Assembly (NCBI GenBank): GCA_012295275.1
Contig: CM022678.1
Coordinates: 4,790,777-4,854,776, forward strand
Source of the DNA: Chrysomallon squamiferum
Taxonomy: Eukaryota; Mollusca; Gastropoda; Neomphalida; Peltospiridae
Direction of reading: 5' to 3'
DNA: 64,000 nt
A model generated the notes under the pieces. The model saw only the letters and a list, made by a program, of their open reading frames with translations, did not search any database and was not told the origin of the DNA. Position 1 is the stretch's first letter; each line of letters opens with the position of its first letter. This document shows positions 1-10,059 of this stretch, in pieces. The position numbers and the translations under genes were made by a program.

Positions 1-806
1 GGAACCAATGAATTTCAAATCAGCTTTACCGTGAACATTTTTTCCTATATTGAGATACCTAAGATGTGTCAGATTAGAGAAAACGTCCACTGGAAATGAT
101 ATGTTGTTGTACTGGAGTGTGTTGTTTTGTAAGTATAAGATCTCTAACTTTTCACAGCCTCCAAAAGCATTGGGTGGAAGATATTTTAGACCATTGGTGT
201 TGAGATTCAAATACACGAGATTGGTGTAACCGATGAAGTCACCTTGTTTTATAGTTATTTTGTTTTTGCTGACATCTAAAGCCGTAATTTTTTCTTTCAG
301 CTTCAAGTTATTATTAAAACGAGGAATTCTGGTTAGATTTTTTCCGCTACAGTCAGCGAACAGTCCTCCGTACTTGACAGAATGTACAATACTACAGTTT
401 CCTTGATGTTTCTCGTTTGCAAGTGAACCGGAAAATCTCACAATGAAAAGAAGTGCCCAGAAGATCAAAGGATGAATCTAAAGGAGAATGAAAAATAAAT
501 TAGTGTGAGACTGGATATGTTGGAATTAATATATGTATGTATGTATGTAGGTATGTAGGTATATATGGATATATTAATATTTATTTCGCAGGATGTTTAT
601 ATGTACTGCTGGGAGAAACCATATTCGGAATTAAATGGAATTCATTTTAAATTTTACAGTTCCTCTATGCAAGTTGGAGAATGTCTATGATGCAACTACG
701 TGACGATTTTTTACGAACAAACACAGGCTTGAATGGAAACACCTGGCGATTTAAAATATAGAAATCTGGACATTTGAAACACAGTGTGAAAAGGACTTAC
801 TCTCAT
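1..806 (-). CDS. Toll-like receptor gene 1, 5' part (cut by window start)
   Basis: A transmembrane innate immune receptor, seen only as its N-terminal 161 residues. The main exon (477 down to 1) is open for exactly 159 codons. It follows a cctttag acceptor and continues past the window edge. The start codon lies in a separate exon: ATGAGA at 806-801, then GTAAGT. Joined, the protein begins MRIHPLIFWALLF, a typical signal peptide. It then has an N-terminal cysteine cap (C-S-I-V-H ... F-A-D-C) and the first leucine-rich repeats (for example YLNLNTNGLKYLPPNAF). Intron 478-800 has GT-AG ends. The encoded segment closely matches genes 2, 3, 5 and 6. TIR and transmembrane parts lie outside the window, so intactness of the whole gene cannot be judged. 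Confidence 0.85.
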
Positions 807-867
807 TTCGACGAATTCCCAACAACAGATATTATCCAGTAGTCTTACTGATATGCATTACAATGAA
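801..867 (-). other. Exon B of TLR gene 1 (5' leader exon carrying the start codon)
   Basis: This 67-nt exon candidate is bounded upstream by a conserved AACAG acceptor and downstream by AGA|GTAAGT. Its last six bases are the start codon and second codon of the receptor. Equivalent exons occur at 9271-9337, 16742-16814, 54261-54327, 57062-57127 and 62532-62597. Conservation of both splice sites in all six loci is the main support. The upstream boundary is an inference from that conservation. Confidence 0.65.
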
Positions 868-1514
868 CTGTTTTAAATTACGTGCTAACCGATTATTACA
901 GTTTTTAAAGACGAAGGTTTTTCTCTATCAGATATTTAGTACTTAGACGAAAAAAACGATATTTGACAAGTTATTACAAAATGGAGAATGTGTGCACCAA
1001 ACGTTCATACATTTTAAAAAGGAAAATCTTAGTTGAATGAAAGATGGCAAAAGGCTAATATGCTTTTCTGGTCTGGATTTTCTAAAGAAAAAGAGGATAA
1101 TACAGAAAGCAAGACAGTTTTTTCAATTTTAATTATTTTCTGAATTCATTAACTGAAATTACCGCTGCTTCAAAAGCTCGCTAGTGGTGTCCCGTTCATT
1201 GACTACGCCAGCAACAAGGTAATGTTTACACAACAGTGATACAATACCTTGTGCGGGCAAACTTTTTATGTAAACTACTTCCCTGTCTGAAATTCTTTTA
1301 TTTTTTTTATTTAAATTAAAACAAAAAGGATCGGGTTGTTAATTTGTTTTAAAGTGAGAAAAAAAACAAAGGAAAAAAGAAAAAAAAAAACACGCGATAA
1401 TATCACATTAATGTACACAGTTAGTTTAAGTATAATAACAAATGAACAAGCAATGAAGTAAACGAACTAAGGCGCCATTAGCTGCAAGTAATAGTGATGG
1501 ACAAAACTACTTAC

Positions 1515-1523
1515 CCAGGCCAT
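1515..1523 (-). other. Exon A of TLR gene 1 (ATG GCC TGG then splice donor)
   Basis: A conserved block reads ATTCTACT-ATG-GCC-TGG followed by GTAAGTAG on the minus strand. Coordinates cover only the nine bases from the ATG to the donor; the 5' end is unknown. The ATG has A at -3 and G at +4, a strong initiation context, and the donor is phase 0. Spliced directly to the main exon at 477 it would give M-A-W-I-H-P-L, also in frame. It lies 647 nt upstream of exon B. Each TLR locus has such an exon. Confidence 0.6.
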
Positions 1524-1724
1524 AGTAGAATGTAATTCCTTTCCGAGTTTAAATAACCAGCTATTATTATTGTTATTATTATTGTAGTTGTTCTTCTTGT
1601 GTTATTTGTTCTTTTGTTGTTGTTTTATTTTGTAGTTGTAGCTGTTTTTCTTTTACTTCTTTAATTATTGACGTATCTACACAGACACTGAATCACGGAC
1701 GTTATTAAACTAAAATGGGTCATT

Positions 1725-1734
1725 CTAAATATAG
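1725..1734 (-). promoter_or_regulatory. MEF2-like box upstream of TLR gene 1
   Basis: CTATATTTAG on the minus strand fits the MEF2 consensus YTAWWWWTAR. It lies about 200 bases upstream of the exon A ATG. The same or nearly the same box sits 175-215 bases upstream of exon A at 3716-3725, 11586-11595 (one mismatch), 53714-53723 and 56098-56107. A TATA-like TTTTATATAG (1760-1751) is just upstream. Binding is not shown; conservation partly reflects duplication. Confidence 0.35.
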
Positions 1735-2690
1735 AACTACCGTGGACAGTCTATATAAAACCGACTACAGTGAAATACTGTAATGCAGACACTATTCTTA
1801 AGACTGAACATTAAAGAAGAAACATATCTTTACATGAGATAATTTTTTTTTGTCATGGTTGTGTGACAGTAATAAATCGGCTACTTCCCAGTTCAGAACT
1901 TTAACGTAAGGGTGCGATGCTGGATTAATCACACAGATGAAAGCTGTAGAAAATGAATGTGTTTATGCTGGCATACTTACCTGTGTATGTCAGGGTAACG
2001 AGGCAGTTATATCAAGATCACTCAATGGAACAAGGCCCTAAACTGTTGAAATGAATTTAAAGGTTTTCTTGTGACAAAAAATAATTATGATAACAGACGA
2101 TATGGCCTGCCCAAGTTTGGAAGTCGTGCGTGCGTGCGTGTGTTGCGTGCGCCGTCCTCCTAATTTTTGTCCGATTTATGTCCACTATCTGTACTAACAC
2201 AGTATCATAACCGACTTTTTTTTTCTGTCCATTTTAAAACAGCTTGTATTTGTATCAAAAATTCAGTGTTAGTATCGTTACTGAAATGTTTAAAAATAGC
2301 AAACTATTATTTTGAGATCATCAAAAAAAAAAAAGAGACTATTTACAAAATAATTTATTTCCCTTTTCTAGAGTCTATAAATACTTTATCTTACAGTTTT
2401 TACCAGACAATTTATCCGGCAAGCTTTGAACAGGAAGTAATCCCGGATTTCCGGGATTTCCGATTTCGAGAAAGCACTTTTTAATACAAATCAAAATATA
2501 AAATATGTAAAGAAGAATAGGAAATTGTATTAAGCAGCTGAAATATAATTAGTATACTTCTAAAGCCAGTTTTCTGGTAATTCTGGTTTTCCGAAATCAG
2601 CATAGATAGTCTGGCATCAGTAAAATTTATATAATCAGTTCGACAATAAACTTTTCATTTTCACTTTTTAATTTTTTTTATTTATTTATT

Positions 2691-2755
<65 letters not shown>

Positions 2756-3279
2756 TTCTATAATCTCGGAATCTTTTGCAGCACAGGAAAGATTAAAAAC
2801 GATAATTAACACGCTTATGTCTAACTATATTATCTAAATATGATCGTAGGTTCGTGTAATTATTGCAATGCAGATACGATATTGTGACTCAGTCTAAGGC
2901 AGGCAAGAGAGGTTGACTGGTTTTAAGTTTTACACATGCAAAAACACAAGTACCAGCTGCTTGTTGTTTTGCCCAGATTGTCCTGACTGTTTTGAACGAC
3001 TTTTAGAAGTCAGTTTGTCGTGTTGTAACCTTAGATCATACATCTACGTCAAAGAGCGAAGAGTGAGAGAAAAATTGACATGTTAGTCAGAAAAGGGTGT
3101 TGATCACCCTCTCAGACGTACGCAAGAGTTGGGTGGGTCTGTCACAGGAAGCAAAAATAAACGAGCTCGTCAGAGCAAACTGTTCTGAAAAAACAATGGA
3201 TCAACCTCTCTGACCTTTGTTTAAGAAACAGTAAATCGTAATTTAACCAGTAAATGGTTTTATAAAAAAAAAAAAAAAA

Positions 3280-3310
<31 letters not shown>

Positions 3311-3534
3311 ATAGTAATAATAATAATAAAAATTAAAATTAAAAAATTAAGAAAAAAATTTTAAATCATAATTTATGGAAATTAAAAAACAAAAAAGCAA
3401 ACAAAAAAAAGAAGAAAAAGACAATAAAGAAACTGCAGACGTTATGAACTGTAATTCTGATCTCTCCTTTCAGTTAACAAACGATACGCACTGCACATAG
3501 CAAATAATACACACAGACAGGCAAAAGTACTTAC
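1735..3534. other. Non-coding region upstream of TLR gene 1
   Basis: No convincing gene is seen. At about 1850-2035 lies a copy of the block that recurs upstream of TLR units (see 11835-12090). At 2669-2755 there is a (TTTA)n run followed by (TTA)n. A poly-A and (AAAT)n tract lies near 3262-3315. A short open frame at 2167-2484 has no recognisable features and is probably chance. Confidence 0.6.
2669..2755. repeat. (TTTA)n/(TTA)n microsatellite
   Basis: A tetranucleotide TTTA run passes directly into a trinucleotide TTA run of about 18 units. It lies in the non-coding upstream region of gene 1. Confidence 0.9.
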
Positions 3535-3543
3535 CCAGGTCAT
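3535..3543 (-). other. Second exon A-like copy (ATG ACC TGG then GTAAG)
   Basis: This is a further copy of exon A (ATGACCTGG|GTAAGTAC), about 2 kb upstream of the gene 1 exon A, with its own MEF2-like box at 3716-3725. It may be an alternative first exon of gene 1. It may instead be the leader of a lost TLR copy, as seen at 10,270-11,381. The flanking sequence is more diverged than around the proximal exon A. Confidence 0.4.
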
Positions 3544-3715
3544 GACAGAATTAATCCTTTCGCAGCCTTTCTTAAACAATCGTAATATGTACTGGTAAAG
3601 AGAGCGAGAGACAGAGAGATCGCAAGCAGACGCACAATAATTATCTTCTTATTGTTGTTATGATAACAGTACAAAGTGATCTACAGGACGGAAAATTAGA
3701 CGAGAACGGGACATT

Positions 3716-3725
3716 CTAAATATAG
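3716..3725 (-). promoter_or_regulatory. MEF2-like box upstream of the second exon A copy
   Basis: CTATATTTAG on the minus strand, 182 bases upstream of the ATG at 3543. It is embedded in the same short context (TTCTATATTTAGAATG) as the gene 1 box. Confidence 0.3.
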
Positions 3726-4136
3726 AACTATAACAGACCGTCGTCGTGTGACGCTTGATTGCTAGTAGCAGGTCGTTTGTATTTAGTTACATGTGTGTCT
3801 GTGTTCATGTAAATGTAAAAAAAAAAAAATAGAAAAATAAAAAAATAAATAAATGTCCTTGAGGAACTTACAGCACCATTCCCAAACTTACTAGCACGGA
3901 TCTTAGTGTACTCGTAGTTTCTTAAAAGTCGTTTCCATCAACGGAATCGAAAGAAATGAATCTGAGCAATCCAAAGTGTGATGATATGAAGTTCGCTCAG
4001 CTGTGGTTTTACTGTATACAGAAAACAACAACAACAAAACAAATTGGTGTTATGGTGGAAGATGAGTTCAGTTGTGAGGATACAGGACATGATAATAACA
4101 AGAGACAGGATCGCTGTTTGATGGAAATCTCTTTTG

Positions 4137-4138
<2 letters not shown>

Positions 4139-4177
<39 letters not shown>

Positions 4178-4358
4178 TAGATAGATAGATATAGATATAG
4201 ATAGATAGATATATGCATGTATGTATGTATGTATGTATGTATGCAAATATGTGTGCATGCATGTCTATTGTGTGCACATATGTCTTTATGTTTGGGTGGG
4301 TGTGTGTGTATGTTTTCGCGCGCGTGTGTCTGTGTGTGTGTGTGTGTGTATGTGTGTT
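4139..4358. repeat. Compound (AT)n/(GATA)n/(ATGT)n/(GT)n microsatellite
   Basis: Successive tracts of AT, GATA, ATGT and GT units sit directly next to each other. Open frames across it in all directions encode only low-complexity repeats and are not genes. Confidence 0.9.
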
Positions 4359-4455
4359 TGTGTTTGAGATTCTGCAAAGCACCTGTACTTATGGTCCATC
4401 GACACTCTTTCGATGTATTTTTGCTGATTTTTGAACGTTTCGTTTATGCTCTGTA

Positions 4456-4875
4456 TCAATTTCTACCTGAATAGAAAATTTCAAGTCTTATCTTTCTGTT
4501 TAATGGACGAATGTTGAATCTAAGTGAGCAATGCAATAGGTTTTTAACCAGCTGCTCGACATGGGTCAGCGATCGTATATCGGAAACTTCATTCATACAG
4601 TGCTTTTTACACCACGGTGTTAACTCCGGCTCCATTCTTCCGAAACCAAACTCGAGCAAAAAGAACGATCAGTTGCGTTCCTTTACTTGTTTGTCCGATA
4701 TAAATTTATCTACTTCCCGAAAGCAGTAGACAGACAACCTTGATGAAAAACCAGTCAGAAATCGTCTGGGTATGTCGATCTTCCTTAACCAGGACTTCCT
4801 GAATTCTGCTTCAAGGTTGTAATTGTTGTTGAGCAAGATAGCCATTCTTTTCATAAGACGTCTATTTAACGGCAT
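4456..4875 (-). pseudogene. Degraded coding-like fragment, family not recognised
   Basis: One minus-strand frame stays open for about 140 codons with a single internal TGA (4671-4669). The first part has a basic, alternating composition (…EAEFRKSWLRKIDIPRRFL…); the second contains cysteines and a W-C-K-K-H-C stretch. Base composition here is less AT-rich and free of simple repeats, unlike its surroundings. It could be a remnant of a transposon protein or simply chance. I do not recognise a domain. It lies between the gene 1 upstream region and the (CT)n tract at 4958. Confidence 0.25.
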
Positions 4876-4953
4876 AAATTGCGATTTAAAGGATTAAATC
4901 TTTGGTGAACTGTTACGTACACTGCGTGACTGTGTCTTCGCCTTTGTTAATAA

Positions 4954-5087
<134 letters not shown>

Positions 5088-5138
5088 ATAGTTGTTATAA
5101 GAAATATTAGACATATTTTACTAGTATCTTACAAGTGT

Positions 5139-6379
5139 TTAGCAACTGCACAAAATTCTCAGTGTTAAAATAGCGTGTTAAATCAACTATTAATTTGAGT
5201 TGTATTTCGAATCGTCATTCTGAACTCTGCTGGTAGTTTGTTTATCGGTATAATACTTTTCTTGAAATCAACCGAAGGGAGGTAAGTCGGTCTGTTTAGC
5301 AAGGACGCAAAATCGCAGCAGACTGAGTTACTTAAATGCAGAGTGGGGAAACCAGTTAAAACAATATTATTTCACAAGTATACAAAAAAAAAAAGAACAA
5401 AAAAAGTGTTACTAGTTGTAAGATATCATTAGACAACTAGATGGCAAATTTCAAAATAAGTAAATAAATAACTAACTAAATAAGTAAATTTCTTTTTTTT
5501 CTTATTCGTTTGTTTCTTTGTTTGTTTATTTATTTATTTACTTATTTATTTATATATTCATATATTTATATATGTACACACAATAAAGCCGAACCATACA
5601 AAGAGAGATGATATAAAATATCGTAATTAATGGTGTTAACTGATTTTTAAAATAAGATTTATGTCATCTTTAGGTGGATATGTTTGACTGATATCGTCAT
5701 CCATCTCTGCGAATGGGTTCCTTTCTCCTTTGTGAGGTGCCAATAATTTCCCGAACGTCGTCTAAGACCAGATACTAATAGGATTCAAATAAGGCAAGAG
5801 AAAGTTTATTCAGAAATACACACTATATACAGATATGCACATATAACCAAAACCAATAATAAAAAATAAATATAATAACAATAATAATAATAATAATTTT
5901 TATTAAAAATTTGCAGTTTGGAAAGAAATTATTTAACTAATATGAACAAAGTGATCTAAATGGTTAAAAATAGAGATTATATATAAGTAAAAAAAAAAAA
6001 AAAAATAATTATGTCTATTATACGTAAAGCTGAACAGTGATTATTTACGATTCAGTGAACATCCCTCAGTGAACACATATTCACAATACCCTGACTTGTA
6101 ATACATTTAGAATACACAATGTCTTAATTAGCACATATTTGGAATATATACTTCATTCTAAAATCATATTCAGAAATTACACTACCTCTCTTAACATATA
6201 TATATCTAGAAAGCCTCTTAAAATATATTTAGATCATGCGATGCCTAACTCAAAACATACATAATACATGCTCTGCACCAGAATTTATAGAATATACAAA
6301 ATGTCACATATTTAGAACACACAATACTTCTTTAAAATATATTTAGAAAATCGAACAGTTCTCTTAACACACACACACA

Positions 6380-6416
<37 letters not shown>

Positions 6417-6600
6417 GTATAAAAAATATAAAATCCGTATGTTGATAGATATTTAGAATATGCGATGCCTCACTGTGCTCATATATGGAATAAAAACTGT
6501 TTCAGTTAATATATATTTAAAGTATACAATACCTCAAAATATTGAGTATCTCACTTATTACATAATTGTTTCATATCTTGCTATCTGTTCAAGCGACCAG
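5139..6600 (-). repeat. 3' flank of TLR gene 2, with degenerate tandem repeats
   Basis: The segment from about 5140 is paralogous to 12,880-14,060 downstream of gene 3, including the same order of AT tracts and short motifs. From about 6080 to 6545 it consists of loosely repeated units of about 30-50 bp, in sense orientation roughly GGTATTGTATATTCTAAATA. A (CA)n run is at 6365-6413. It probably covers the 3' untranslated region of gene 2. No polyadenylation site was assigned. Confidence 0.6.
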
Positions 6601-6615
6601 TTCACGTTTACTTCA

Positions 6616-9276
6616 CTATTTGAGAAGATGATTTAGGACCTCCCAAGACGTTTCATCACTTTCGTCAGGGATTGGCAGAATGGAATCTTCTTCAGTCACA
6701 CACAGAAGATTGTCTGGCACCTGGAAAGGATTGTGCTTGTCTCGCAGGAGGATGAGTCGTTTTGGTATCAACTCGGCAATGGAGTAGAGGGCTGCAGCGT
6801 GAGTCGTGTACACGAACCATTCGTCTTCCAGAAAGTTCTCCGATATAACCAGAACCATTTTCCAGCTGTTACGAATTGCTGTCAGAATGGAATTCGCTCT
6901 GTCCTCTCCGGGAATTCCGTCTCGGTCGTGAAGGTAGATTCGATAGTTAAATCGATCTTCCAAAGTTACTCTCAGTTTTGTGCAGGCAAATTCGTAATCT
7001 TGTTCTGCGTATCCTACAAAGACGTCGTACTGGAAATCCTCTCGTTTTGGAACTCTGACACCTTTGGTGAAAAGTTTAACGAAAAATACAACAATCTGAG
7101 TCTTGTGCTTGAGAACCAGAACAAAACAAAGAAACGAAGCTATGCAAAACGCAAACAGCAGTGTCGATATGAAGAGGGCATTTCTCCCCGTGCATTTTTG
7201 CCATAACTCGTCTTCGTCAATGGAGTCAAAAGGAACACGAATGTCACTCCCAAAATAACAGTAGTAGGAAAAATTATGAAATCTCGTGTCAAGGTATGTT
7301 GCTGTTTTCATCCAAAGAACGAAGTCCATTGTTTCACAAGTACAAGAAAAGGGATTACCTAGTAAGAATAAAGTGAAATTCGTTTTATTATTGGCATGAT
7401 TATCCAGTGACTGCATTGATTGTTGACTGAGAGAGGTTATGGAGTTGTGAGACAAATCTAGTATTTCCAGATGTGGCGTGTAATCTAAGTTGAATGGAAT
7501 GTCACTAAAAAAGTTATTGGACAGAGACATATGTCTCAAATTCTTGTTCGAGCGAAACACTTCTTCCTGAAGACCATGTAACTGGTTCTCAGCAAGCTCC
7601 AGCGTTTCGAGCTGAACCAGTTTCTCAAAGAGTCGAGCAGAATGTTGAAGGAAATAGTTTCTAGGAAGACCCACTCCGTTTAAGTTGAGATTCCTTAAAG
7701 CATGAAAATTATCGAAAAATGCTTCGTCGAGTATCAGATGTCTGATATAAGCAAGTTTCAAAGTGTTAAGTTTGTTCATTCCATATACAGTCGCTTCTAA
7801 CTGGACCGTTTCGGCGTAACTTATTGATACATTTTCCACGATGTTATTCGATGTGACATTTACGATGCTGTCTTTCGTTAACTTGAGTATGTATTGAGTG
7901 GTATCCATAAAGAAAGTCTTCAATTTCGGTGGCAAAGGTATGAGATAGGTTTGCTTATCTTGCAGGGAATTAAATTGTTGTCGGTCACCAGGCCGATAAG
8001 TCGAACCTAGGGCAGATGTGTAAATGTATTCTAAACTTAAGTGAGCAAGATGGGGTACAAGAGATCCGACGTTGTACAAACCATAGACTGCATTTCCACT
8101 GAAGTAAAGTTTAAGAAGACAGCTGGCAATTCTTTGACCCAAAATACTTATATAGTCAATATAAAGAATGCGATTGTTTGCCAAATTCAATTCGGATATG
8201 CACATACTTGCTGCATACCAAAGTGTATCCTTCCATAATATTTCATCGATCACAGTAACCTTCGCCAGTTGTTCATAACGTTTATACGCTACACTTTCCA
8301 AGTCTACAGAGGTAAGGTTCCTTCCGCGAAGACCATACAAACTGAGAAATGCTTTGTGCAATCCCAGGCGATTGTCGTTGTTCAGTTTTAATATTTTCAG
8401 AGACACCAGTGGTGCATAAGCATTCACTTCTATGTTGTGAAGACTTGTACAGAACGATAAGTCGAGGGTATGGATGATGGAAGAAGAGAAAACTGTGAAA
8501 GTATCGTTGAAGATTTGTAAAACCTGGCAGTTTGCTTCACGTCCTGAGAAAGATAGATGTCGAAGATTCATCAGATGTTTATAGTCCTCGCTAAATATCA
8601 GGTTTTCTCCAGAATCTACTGTTAAATTCTCAAGAGATTTCACGTTTTTGAGAACGGGACCAATGAATTTCAAAACAGCTTTACCGTGAACATTCTTTCC
8701 TATGTTGAGGTACCTCAGTTGTGTCAGATTAGAGAAAACGTCCACTGGAAATGAGAGACTGTTGTACTGGAGTGTGTTATTTTGTAAGTATAAGATCAGT
8801 AATTTTTCACAGCCAGCAAAAGCATTGGGTGGAAGATATTTTAGACCATTGGTGTTGAGATTCAAATACACGAGATTGGTGTAACCGATGAAGTCACCTT
8901 GTTTTATAGTTATTTTGTTTTTGCTGACATCTAAAGCTGTAATGTTTTCTTCTGGCTTCGAGTTATTATTAAAACGAGGAATTCTGGTTAGATTTCTTCC
9001 GCTACAGTCAGCGAACAGTCCTCCGTACTTGACAGAATGTACAATACTACAGTTTCCTTGATGTTTCTCGTTTGCAAGTGAACCGGAAAATCTCACAATG
9101 AAAAGAAGTGTCCAGAAGATCAAACGACGAATCTAAAGGAAAATAAAAATAAATAATGTATATATCAATTAATATTTTAAGTTTGAAAATTGAAATGATC
9201 TGATTTAATACAAAATATTGGGAGTTAAATAGAAATATCGATATTATTAATTCAGTGTAAAATTACTTACTCTCAT
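6616..9276 (-). CDS. Toll-like receptor gene 2 (intact, V-type, single cysteine cluster)
   Basis: A membrane receptor expected to sense microbial ligands and signal through MyD88-type adaptors. The main exon runs 9132-6616. The first two codons ATGAGA are at 9276-9271, separated by a 138-nt GT-AG intron, giving 840 residues. Visible parts: signal peptide (about 1-22), N-terminal cysteine cap, about 16 leucine-rich repeats, one C-terminal cap (NPFSCTCETMDFVLW ... C ... W-Q-K-C), a transmembrane helix near residues 654-676 and a C-terminal TIR domain from about 704. TIR box 1 is YDVFVGYAEQD and box 2 is HDRDGIPG, with the BB-loop proline kept. The usual FW of box 3 appears as SW near the C-terminus. 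Many N-glycosylation sequons occur in the ectodomain. The main exon has no ATG at its 5' end; a TTG there is not a credible start. Confidence 0.93.
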
Positions 9277-9337
9277 TTGGTCGAATTCCCAACAACAGAT
9301 ATAATCCAGTAGTCTTACTGATATGCATTACAATGAA
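9271..9337 (-). other. Exon B of TLR gene 2
   Basis: 67 nt from the conserved AACAG acceptor to ATGAGA|GTAAGT. An in-frame TAA lies upstream of the ATG, so ATGAGA is the first in-frame start within this exon. A second ATG in another frame (…GTAATGCAT…) precedes it. The start context is weak (C at -3). Confidence 0.65.
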
Positions 9338-9985
9338 CTGTTTTAAATTAGGTGCGATCGGATTATCATAATTTTTAAATAATTAAAGAAGAAGGTTTCG
9401 ATATATAAAAATAGTTATCATAAGATAAGATAAGATAATGAATTATTTCCCATATGAAAATTCTTTGTGCATCACAGCGTTAGGATTCATGAAAATACGA
9501 TAAGTGACAACATATCACATGGGGGAGATACAATGAACAAGAAAGCAATAAAAATTTCAAAATTAAACTGCGTTTGGAACATAAGATGGTAATAGCTCAT
9601 ATTTTGGGGTGGTCGATTTTCTAAAACAAAAGGAACAGAATATAAGAAGGGAGACAGTGTTGAACAAGTGATAAGGTAATGTTTACACAACAGAGAAGTA
9701 GTCATGATACGACACCTGTAAGGGCACACTTTTCAAATAAACGACTTCCTTGTGTGAAATTGTTAATTTTTAAAATAAAACAAAAGAATCGTGTTATTAA
9801 TTTGTTTCAGCAAGAAGAAAAAAAAAAAAAAAAGACGAGGTGATACATCTCTATAATCTCACTTTTATTTAAACAATTAATTTGCGTATAATACCAAATG
9901 AACAAGAACTGAAATGAACAAAGTATTACGCCATTAGCTGTGTCGAATTGCCTAGCAATTAATACAGAGAGGTAAAACTACTTAC

Positions 9986-9994
9986 CCTGTCCAT
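9986..9994 (-). other. Exon A of TLR gene 2 (ATG GAC AGG then GTAAG)
   Basis: Same position relative to exon B as in gene 1 (intron of 648 nt). The usual TGG is changed to AGG, but the ATG context and donor are retained. Only the bases from the ATG to the donor are given. Confidence 0.55.
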
Positions 9995-10059
9995 AGTAGA
10001 ATGTTATATCCTTTCCGAGTTTAAATAATCAAATTTTATTATTAGTTTAGTTGTTGTTG

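Noticed and set aside
6733-7206. Long open frame antisense to the TIR domain, also at 14,152-14,667 and 59,532-59,993
   Set aside because: It exists only because the TIR-coding DNA is nearly identical in the three genes. The ends differ between copies, there is no recognisable domain, and it lies wholly within a strong coding exon on the other strand.
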